DNA of 20,092 nt from CAINVV01 sp036508555 (lineage in GTDB: Bacteria > Bacteroidota > Bacteroidia > Bacteroidales > Prolixibacteraceae), in assembly GCA_036508555.1 (NCBI GenBank), contig DATCHD010000084.1, positions 1-20,092 of the forward strand, given 5' to 3'. Below the pieces are notes generated by a model. The model did no database searches. It saw nothing but the letters and a program-made list of their open reading frames with translations, and was not told the DNA's origin. This document shows, piece after piece, positions 14,367 to 20,092 of the stretch; positions within the stretch are counted from its first letter, which is position 1, and each line of letters begins with the position of its first letter. A program made the position numbers and the translations under genes.

Positions 14367-15086
14367 TCAATTTTTCTGTAAACATGCCGTGTACCGGTGG
14401 ATAGTCTCTTCCAAACCGAGGTAAAGCGCATCCGAAATCAGCGCATGCCCGATGGAAACTTCCAGCAAATTGGGAATATGCTGGTCGAAATAGCGCAGAT
14501 TTTCCAAGCTCAGATCATGGCCGGCATTCAGTCCCAGGCCATATTTTTCGGCCACCTTTGCAGCTTCAATAAAGGGTTTTATGGCTTTTGCCGGATCCTT
14601 CGGATAGTCAGTCGCGTAAGGTTCGGTATATAATTCCACCCGGTCGGCGCCAATTTTGGCGGCTCCTTCAATCATCCGTTTTTCTGTGCCAACGAACAGG
14701 GAAACCCGGATGCCGGCCGACTGAAATCTTCCTGTGACCTCTTTCAAAAAATCGTTATGGAGAACCGTATCCCAACCAGTATTGGAAGTAATGGCAGAAG
14801 GGGAGTCCGGAACCAGCGTAACCTGATCGGGTTTCACCTCCAGCACCAACGCGATAAAACGCGGATCGGGGAAACCCTCGATGTTAAATTCGGTTGTGAT
14901 CAGTGGTTTAAGCTCGTGTGCATCGGCATACCGGATGTGCCTTTCGTCCGGCCGTGGATGGATGGTGATCCCTTCCGCGCCAAACTTCTGGCATTGAATT
15001 GCAGCGAAGGTAACGCTGGGCATCGTTCCGCCCCGACTGTTTCGCAATGTTGCAATTTTATTTATATTTACACTTAATCGTGCCAT
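14367..15086 (-). CDS. pdxJ: Pyridoxine 5'-phosphate synthase PdxJ
   Basis: PdxJ makes pyridoxine 5'-phosphate from 1-deoxyxylulose 5-phosphate and 3-amino-2-oxopropyl phosphate, the last ring-forming step of the DXP-dependent vitamin B6 pathway, in the cytoplasm. The 239-residue length is typical. Diagnostic motifs are VNINKIATLRNSRGG (6-20), GITIHPRPDERHIR (39-52, with active-site His43), TEFNIEG (65-71), TLVPD (90-94) and NAGHDL near the C-terminus. The ATG at 15086 gives the standard short N-terminus. It diverges from the CBS-domain gene across 76 bp and is convergent with the VOC gene. Confidence 0.96.
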   Translation of the reverse strand: MARLSVNINKIATLRNSRGGTMPSVTFAAIQCQKFGAEGITIHPRPDERHIRYADAHELKPLITTEFNIEGFPDPRFIALVLEVKPDQVTLVPDSPSAITSNTGWDTVLHNDFLKEVTGRFQSAGIRVSLFVGTEKRMIEGAAKIGADRVELYTEPYATDYPKDPAKAIKPFIEAAKVAEKYGLGLNAGHDLSLENLRYFDQHIPNLLEVSIGHALISDALYLGLEETIHRYTACLQKN

Positions 15087-15103
15087 TTTAGCTTCCTATT
15101 AAT

Positions 15104-15111
15104 TAGGTTTG
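15104..15111 (+). promoter_or_regulatory. Possible -7 element for the CBS-nadK unit
   Basis: TAGGTTTG matches TAnnTTTG in the 76-bp divergent gap, 51 bp before the ATG at 15163. No -33 TTTG is visible at normal spacing, so this may be chance. I found no good match on the pdxJ side. Confidence 0.35.
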
Positions 15112-15162
15112 CAATTTACGAAATGATTCTTATTCTTTTTCATCCTTCATAATTAGCTGATC

Positions 15163-15834
15163 ATGATAGCCGAAACACTTATATCTGATTCAATTCCTTT
15201 CGTAAGCCTTCAGGATACTGCTTCCAAAGTGCTTTCACTGATGGATGTTTTCAGGGTGTCTCATCTTCCCATTGTGGTTGAAAATGAATATCTTGGGGTG
15301 ATATCGGACAAAGAGATATTCGATGCGCAAGATTTTGATGAGCCCCTATCAGCTTTTGTCTCCGATCAGCTGCTGAAACCGCACATTCATCCGCATCAGC
15401 ATATTTTCGAAGTGGCGGCCGTCGCGTCCGGATGCGGAGTATCTATCGTACCGGTGCTTGCAGAGGATCATACCTACCTGGGATCAATTTCCAGGTATGA
15501 TTTGTGCAATACCCTTACCACACTTTTTTCTCCCGACGAGCCCGGAGGTATCATCGAACTGCAAATGTGCGAAAGGGATTATTCACTGGCACAGATTACC
15601 CAGATCATTGAGGGTAATGATGCTCATGTTCTGAGTCTATATACCTGGAAACCAACAGGATCAACAACCGAACTGAATGTGACCATCAAAGTCAATATGG
15701 TGGATCTTTCAGGAATTATTCAGACCCTGAATCGTTACAATTATAATATTATCGGCACTTTCATGGATCAGACTCCGCTGAATAGCCTGATAGACGACAG
15801 GTTCGACCAGTTTATGAGATACATTAATACTTAA
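15163..15834 (+). CDS. CBS-domain protein with C-terminal ACT-like domain (AcuB-like)
   Basis: A 223-residue cytoplasmic protein. Two CBS motifs (about 1-57 and 72-120), each ending in a YLG-x-IS segment, form a Bateman module that normally binds adenine nucleotides. Residues 130-200 (DYSLAQITQIIEGNDAHVLS, then strands and a second helix) look like an ACT-type regulatory fold, as in AcuB-like proteins. It sits 12 bp before nadK. Because its likely ligand is an adenosine compound, a role in sensing energy or NAD(P) state beside NAD kinase is attractive but inferred. There is no enzymatic domain. Confidence 0.85.
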   Translation: MIAETLISDSIPFVSLQDTASKVLSLMDVFRVSHLPIVVENEYLGVISDKEIFDAQDFDEPLSAFVSDQLLKPHIHPHQHIFEVAAVASGCGVSIVPVLAEDHTYLGSISRYDLCNTLTTLFSPDEPGGIIELQMCERDYSLAQITQIIEGNDAHVLSLYTWKPTGSTTELNVTIKVNMVDLSGIIQTLNRYNYNIIGTFMDQTPLNSLIDDRFDQFMRYINT

Positions 15835-15846
15835 ATCTGACATTTA

Positions 15847-16725
15847 ATGAGAATTGCCCTTTTTGGCTGGAACATTGCCCCTATTTTCCAGGATAGCATG
15901 GTGAGGCTGCTGGATATTCTGCACCAGCATGAAGCCGAAGTGATTGTGTTTAAACCTTTTCTTGAGTACCTGCAGCAGGAGGTCGGGATCGATGCCGGGC
16001 GGGTTGACAGTTTCAATACCCATCAGGAACTGAGAGGAGTTGATTATTTTATGAGCATCGGTGGTGACGGGACCTTCCTGGAGGCCATCACTTTTGTGAG
16101 GGATTCCGGCATACCAATGGTGGGAATTAACAGCGGCAGGCTAGGTTTTCTGGCTGATATCGCGCAGTCGGAACTTGAATCTTCGATGGAGATGTTTTTT
16201 TCGGGCAAATTCATCCTGCAACCGCGTTCGCTGCTTCGACTGGAAAACGAATTCGGATTTTTTGACAATTTTCCTTATGCACTGAATGAGTTTACCGTCC
16301 ACAAACAGGACTCTTCCCAGATGATTACTGTTCATGTTGAGGTTGGTGGAGATATGCTTAACAGTTACTGGGCCGACGGACTGATTGTTTCCACCCCTAC
16401 CGGGACGACCGCTTATTCACTGAGTGTCGGCGGACCGATTATCTCACCGGAATCTTCCAATTTCGTTATCGCCCCGATTGCCCCGCATAATCTGGCCATC
16501 CGGCCGGTTGTGATTCCTGACCGGGAGGTGGTGCGGCTTTGGGTGGAAGGCCGGGGGGGAAGATACATGGCCTCCCTCGATTCCAGATCGGCTCCTTTTG
16601 AGAATGAAATGGTCTGGACGATTCGTAAATCCGACTTCATCATCAATGTTTTGAAGTTTGAAAACCAGTCGTTTTATGAAACCCTGCGGAAAAAACTGTT
16701 GTGGGGAATAGACAAACGTAACTGA
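15847..16725 (+). CDS. nadK: NAD kinase
   Basis: This enzyme phosphorylates NAD to NADP using ATP or polyphosphate and is the sole route to NADP in most bacteria. The 292-residue length is normal. Diagnostic motifs are GGDGTFLEA (72-80), GINSGRLGFLAD (93-104), NE at 147-148 in ALNEFTVHK, and DGLIVSTPTGTTAYSLSVGG (177-196). All catalytic motifs are intact. The ATG at 15847 lies 12 bp after the CBS gene, so the two are co-transcribed. Downstream is a new -7 element at 16734. Confidence 0.97.
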   Translation: MRIALFGWNIAPIFQDSMVRLLDILHQHEAEVIVFKPFLEYLQQEVGIDAGRVDSFNTHQELRGVDYFMSIGGDGTFLEAITFVRDSGIPMVGINSGRLGFLADIAQSELESSMEMFFSGKFILQPRSLLRLENEFGFFDNFPYALNEFTVHKQDSSQMITVHVEVGGDMLNSYWADGLIVSTPTGTTAYSLSVGGPIISPESSNFVIAPIAPHNLAIRPVVIPDREVVRLWVEGRGGRYMASLDSRSAPFENEMVWTIRKSDFIINVLKFENQSFYETLRKKLLWGIDKRN

Positions 16726-16733
16726 GTTTCTAT

Positions 16734-16741
16734 TACCTTTG
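16734..16741 (+). promoter_or_regulatory. -7 promoter element for the barrel protein-uppS-bamA unit
   Basis: TACCTTTG is an exact TAnnTTTG match 60 bp before the ATG at 16801 and just after nadK. No -33 element is clear. It suggests that the envelope genes can be transcribed separately from nadK. Confidence 0.45.
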
Positions 16742-16800
16742 CATGGCACTGTAGCTTCGCATTATTGTATGTTACTCTGTCCGACTGTTTGAATTGTTGC

Positions 16801-17682
16801 ATGAAAAAACTGATTGTCTCCCTAATCTTGTTTCTCTGTTTTTTGTCGGCACGGCCGCAAAGAACAACTGATATAGGTGTGCGCATCGGTGCGGCAGCTT
16901 ATTGGGGTGATATTCAGAATGTTGATTACAGTAAGTCAATAACGCCCATATATGGAGTCCTGGGTAGGTTTAATTTTAACAAGCGTATGTCCGTCCGCGG
17001 ACAACTTGTTACAGGTAATCTAAAGGCATACGGGACATTACCAGATGTTAATCTTGCAGATCCGGCTGTAAATCAGCCGAATAACGATTGGAAACCATAC
17101 ATAAAAGAGGTAAACAATGCTTATTATTTCAAACGAAATATCCAAACTGTTGAAGCTTTATTTGAATTCAATTTCCTTGATTATCAAATGGGCAGTTTAA
17201 AGAAGAATAGATTTACGCCATTCTTGTCTGTCGGAGTCGGAGGCTTTTATTCCCGGGCACCGAGGCAGGGTACCATCATTCTTGATCCCATTAGTTTCGG
17301 TAGTTCTCTTAATATGCTCATGGCTTACCGCGGACCAAACGGGGATTTGGAAATCTCCAACAAAACAGATGCCCTTTCCCCCATTATTCCAATGGGATTT
17401 GGTATTAAATACAATCTTACCAAGAGGTTAGGGGCATGTATCGAATTTTGTGTACGAAAAACATTTACGGATAATATTGATAACCTGGTTGATCCCACAA
17501 GATTTCAATCAGTGGCGGATATTACTGGGAACTATCCGCCTGCTATGGCTTCAAATAAGTTAATAAACAACGATTGGTATGCATCTTTGCATCTTTCTTT
17601 GCATTGGCAAATTTGGGCCGAGAAAGGGAATTGTAAAGTAAATGATCCCAATGCTAAATATGGAAAGAAAAGTGCCTTCTAA
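16801..17682 (+). CDS. DUF6089-like outer-membrane beta-barrel protein
   Basis: A 293-residue exported protein. I chose the ATG at 16801 because MKKLIVSLILFLCFLSARPQ is then a clean signal peptide; an ATG at 16765 would add 12 residues ahead of it. The mature part alternates polar and hydrophobic residues with aromatic strand ends (DIGVRIGAAAYWGDIQ, then FTPFLSVGVGGFYSR, then WYASLHLSLHWQIW), as in small outer-membrane barrels. In Bacteroidota a protein of this type (DUF6089) commonly lies between nadK and uppS, as here. Function is unknown. Its last 23 bases overlap uppS, and the position beside bamA hints at an envelope role. Confidence 0.8.
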   Translation: MKKLIVSLILFLCFLSARPQRTTDIGVRIGAAAYWGDIQNVDYSKSITPIYGVLGRFNFNKRMSVRGQLVTGNLKAYGTLPDVNLADPAVNQPNNDWKPYIKEVNNAYYFKRNIQTVEALFEFNFLDYQMGSLKKNRFTPFLSVGVGGFYSRAPRQGTIILDPISFGSSLNMLMAYRGPNGDLEISNKTDALSPIIPMGFGIKYNLTKRLGACIEFCVRKTFTDNIDNLVDPTRFQSVADITGNYPPAMASNKLINNDWYASLHLSLHWQIWAEKGNCKVNDPNAKYGKKSAF

Positions 17683-18412
17683 AGAATTGATAGTCAATAA
17701 AATACCGCAACATGTCGCCCTAATCATGGATGGCAACGGACGATGGGCCGAACTTCATGGTAATGACCGGATTTTTGGTCACCGGCAGGGAGTTGAAGCG
17801 GTAAGGTCTGTCGTTGAAGGAGCTGGAGAGATTGGAATAGAATATCTTACGTTGTATGCTTTCTCGACTGAGAACTGGAACCGCCCCAAAGAAGAGGTCG
17901 ATGCCCTGATGGGATTACTCGTTCATGCCATTGTAGCAGAAACCGATAACCTCCATAAAAACAATGTTTCTCTGCATGCCATTGGTGATCTGAAATCCAT
18001 GCCGGAAGAAGTCCAGCAGAAATTAGCCGGGGCAATTGAAAAAACATCAGGAAATACGGGTCTGAGACTGGTGCTCGCATTGAGCTATTCGGGCAGGTGG
18101 GAGCTGGTGGAAGCCTTTAAAAATATGGCTGAAGAGTTAAAAAACAACAAAATTGTCAAAAGTGACATCAATGAGGAGTTGATTGGAAAATATCTTCCTA
18201 CATTTGGCCTGCCCAATCCTGAACTACTGATTAGAACCGGTGGGGAATTCAGGGTCAGTAATTTTCTTCTTTGGCAGATCGCCTATACTGAGCTGTATTT
18301 TACGCAGAAGTTATGGCCGGACTACCGTAAAGAAGATCTTTTTGAGGCAGTTAATGATTTCCAAAAAAGAGAGAGACGATTTGGAAAAACCAGTGAACAA
18401 ATCAGAATCTGA
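17660..18412 (+). CDS. uppS: Isoprenyl transferase (undecaprenyl diphosphate synthase)
   Basis: UppS condenses eight isopentenyl diphosphates onto farnesyl diphosphate to make the C55 lipid carrier for peptidoglycan and O-antigen synthesis. Key motifs are HVALIMDGNGRWA (catalytic Asp24 in this numbering), TLYAFSTENWNRP, and IRTGGEFRVSNFLLWQIAY near the C-terminus. There are three in-frame ATGs inside the end of the previous gene (17642, 17651, 17660). I took the last, which gives 250 residues and a short lead before the conserved core. It overlaps the barrel gene and is followed after one base by bamA, so translational coupling is likely. Confidence 0.95.
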   Translation: MERKVPSKELIVNKIPQHVALIMDGNGRWAELHGNDRIFGHRQGVEAVRSVVEGAGEIGIEYLTLYAFSTENWNRPKEEVDALMGLLVHAIVAETDNLHKNNVSLHAIGDLKSMPEEVQQKLAGAIEKTSGNTGLRLVLALSYSGRWELVEAFKNMAEELKNNKIVKSDINEELIGKYLPTFGLPNPELLIRTGGEFRVSNFLLWQIAYTELYFTQKLWPDYRKEDLFEAVNDFQKRERRFGKTSEQIRI

Positions 18413-18413
18413 C

Positions 18414-20092
18414 ATGGTCAAAAGAGTTTTATTTTTATTTCTTGCTTTATTTTTCAGCGCTCATCTTTACGCTCAAACGGTAGCAGACAGTACAAATTTC
18501 TCCGTTTTTTACGATAGCCCAAAAAAATATACCCTTGCCGGACTGGAAATTAGCGGTATCAGATTCCTGGATACGGAAGTTTTAAAAGGACTTTCCGGTT
18601 TAAATATTGGCGAAGAAATTACCATTCCTGGTGATATGGTCACGGCTGCTTTAAGGAAATATTGGAAACAGGGTTTGTTTTCTGATGTAAAAATATCAGC
18701 CTCAAAGATTGTCGGGGATAAGATCTGGCTGAACATTTACCTGCAGGAGAGACCGCGTCTCTCGACCAAGAATTATCATGGAGTCAGTAAGAGTGAAAAG
18801 GAAGACATCGAGAAGCAAGTGATGATGCTGGTCGGCGGGCAGGTGACTGATAACCTTGTTAATACGGCTCAACGACAGATACTTAGCTACTATCAGGGGA
18901 AGGGTTTCTATAATACTGAAGTCAGTATTGTTCAGAAAGACGATACGGCCAAACAGAACCAGCTGGCACTGGATATTAATGTCAACAAGAAAACAAAAGT
19001 CAAAATTACGAAAATAGAGTTTGTTGGCGTTAAACAGGTGAAGACCTCGGTACTGGAGCGTTCAATGAAGAAGACAAAAATGAAGAAACTGGTTAACTTC
19101 TTCTCTTCCAAGAAATTCCTACAGGATAAATATGACGAGGACAAGATCAATCTGATCAAAAAATACAACGAAAATGGTTTCAGGGATGCTATTATTGTGT
19201 CTGACACCATCATCAAGGATACCACAAGGAATACGGTCACACTGAAGTACTGGATCGAAGAAGGTCGAAAGTACTATTTTAGGGATATCCGTTGGGTAGG
19301 CAATACTGTTTTGACTGACATGCAGCTTTCTCAAGTACTTGGGATCAAGAAGGGGGATATTTTCGACCAGAAATTGCTCGAGAAAAGGCTCACAGAAGAC
19401 GATGATGCGGTCTCTAACCAATACTTGAATACCGGTTATTTGTTCTTTAACCTGAACCCAGTGGAGGTGAAGGTCGAAAATGATTCGATCGATTTTGAGA
19501 TGCGGATTGTGGAAGGATCCCAGGCAACCATTAATTCGATTGGCATCAAAGGAAATACCAAAACCAATGAACATGTTGCCCGAAGGGAGCTTTTCACAAG
19601 GCCCGGACAACTTTTCAGCAAGGAAAATATCATTCGTTCGGTTCGTGAACTCTCTCAGATGGGACACTTTAATCCGGAGGCTATCAAACCAGATGTGGTG
19701 CCTCATCCTGAAGATGGTACAGTAGATATCAATTACGAACTGGAAGAGCGTGCCAACGACCAGGTCGAACTCTCAGGCGGCTGGGGTGGAGGTATGTTTG
19801 TCGGAACAGTGGGTCTGAAATTCTCCAACTTCTCGGTACGAAATATTGGCAACAAGAAGGCCTGGAAACCGCTCCCTACCGGAGATGGTCAAACACTGAC
19901 GCTTCGTGCACAAACCAATGGTTCTTATTATCAGTCTTATAGTTTCTCCTTTACCGAGCCATGGCTGGGTGGAAAGAAACCGAATTCCTTAACCTTCTCT
20001 GTCTATTATTCCAAACAGACCAGAGGTAACAGTGATTACAACTACGGTGGCGGTAGTATGTACGATCCTTATGGCGGTTACGGCAGCCAATA
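18414..20092 (+). CDS. bamA: Outer-membrane assembly protein BamA (3' end outside window)
   Basis: BamA folds and inserts beta-barrel proteins into the outer membrane. The ATG at 18414 lies one base after the uppS stop. Residues 1-20 are a signal peptide ending in LYAQ. Successive POTRA domains follow: the first with LAGLEISGIRFLDTEVLKGL, later ones with KITKIEFVGVKQVKTSVLE, YYFRDIRWVGNTVLTDMQLS and INSIGIKGNTKTNEHVARRE. The barrel begins after the last POTRA at VELSGGWGGGMFVGTVGLKF. About 559 residues are present. The final part enters a Tyr/Gly-rich loop (YGGGSMYDPYGGYGSQ), probably extracellular. The remaining barrel lies beyond the right edge. Confidence 0.95.
   Translation, partial: MVKRVLFLFLALFFSAHLYAQTVADSTNFSVFYDSPKKYTLAGLEISGIRFLDTEVLKGLSGLNIGEEITIPGDMVTAALRKYWKQGLFSDVKISASKIVGDKIWLNIYLQERPRLSTKNYHGVSKSEKEDIEKQVMMLVGGQVTDNLVNTAQRQILSYYQGKGFYNTEVSIVQKDDTAKQNQLALDINVNKKTKVKITKIEFVGVKQVKTSVLERSMKKTKMKKLVNFFSSKKFLQDKYDEDKINLIKKYNENGFRDAIIVSDTIIKDTTRNTVTLKYWIEEGRKYYFRDIRWVGNTVLTDMQLSQVLGIKKGDIFDQKLLEKRLTEDDDAVSNQYLNTGYLFFNLNPVEVKVENDSIDFEMRIVEGSQATINSIGIKGNTKTNEHVARRELFTRPGQLFSKENIIRSVRELSQMGHFNPEAIKPDVVPHPEDGTVDINYELEERANDQVELSGGWGGGMFVGTVGLKFSNFSVRNIGNKKAWKPLPTGDGQTLTLRAQTNGSYYQSYSFSFTEPWLGGKKPNSLTFSVYYSKQTRGNSDYNYGGGSMYDPYGGYGSQ

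Noticed and set aside
14757..15077. 106-codon plus-strand frame within pdxJ
   Set aside because: It is antisense to conserved pdxJ motifs and has no recognisable domain or start context.
18230..18275. RTGGE form of the UppS motif as an unusual change
   Set aside because: RTGGE is also found in well-studied enzymes such as the E. coli one, so it is ordinary.

Overview
The window looks like chromosomal DNA from a member of the Bacteroidota. The genus cannot be read from the sequence, but a Bacteroidales/Marinilabiliales-type anaerobe or facultative anaerobe would fit. The reasons are repeated -7 promoter elements of the TAnnTTTG type, few Shine-Dalgarno sequences, lipoproteins with SC lipoboxes, and the gene order nadK - DUF6089-type barrel - uppS - bamA, which is typical of this phylum. 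Most of the window is ordinary core or housekeeping sequence.

Layout. (1) Positions 1-593, minus strand: the start of a kdpFA potassium-pump operon, with two near-identical 16-bp direct repeats upstream. (2) 880-1746: an SPFH/band-7 membrane protein. (3) 1793-2171: a tRNA transcription unit with promoter, leader hairpin, two identical tRNA-Gly(GCC) genes, tRNA-Leu(UAA) and a strong terminator. (4) 2172-2400: mostly non-coding, with what looks like a decayed two-gene small-protein (antitoxin-like) cassette on the minus strand. (5) 2401-10034: a five-gene drug-efflux operon made of a MarR regulator, a periplasmic adaptor lipoprotein, an RND pump, an outer-membrane channel lipoprotein and an MFS exporter. 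(6) 10074-12292: a divergent locus with an Rrf2-type Fe-S regulator on the minus strand. A 36-bp inverted repeat overlaps the rightward promoter. That promoter reads into the first ~38 codons of a hemerythrin-like gene, which stops and abuts, out of frame, a PepSY-associated membrane protein gene with no start codon. (7) 12372-14330: an SDR oxidoreductase plus a two-domain VOC protein behind a structured leader. (8) 14367-15086, minus strand: pdxJ. (9) 15163-20092: a CBS-domain protein and nadK, then a second unit with its own -7 box holding a DUF6089-like barrel protein, uppS and bamA (running off the end).

How the genes work together. The MarR-led operon encodes a complete tripartite RND pump with an intact proton relay plus an extra inner-membrane exporter, so it is probably an inducible toxic-compound response. 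nadK, pdxJ, uppS and bamA serve cofactor supply and envelope assembly. The most unusual region is 10570-10900, where a well-formed Rrf2-controlled promoter now drives what looks like a deletion fusion between a hemerythrin gene and a PepSY membrane protein gene. I saw no CRISPR array, IS element, phage gene or obviously novel multi-gene system.
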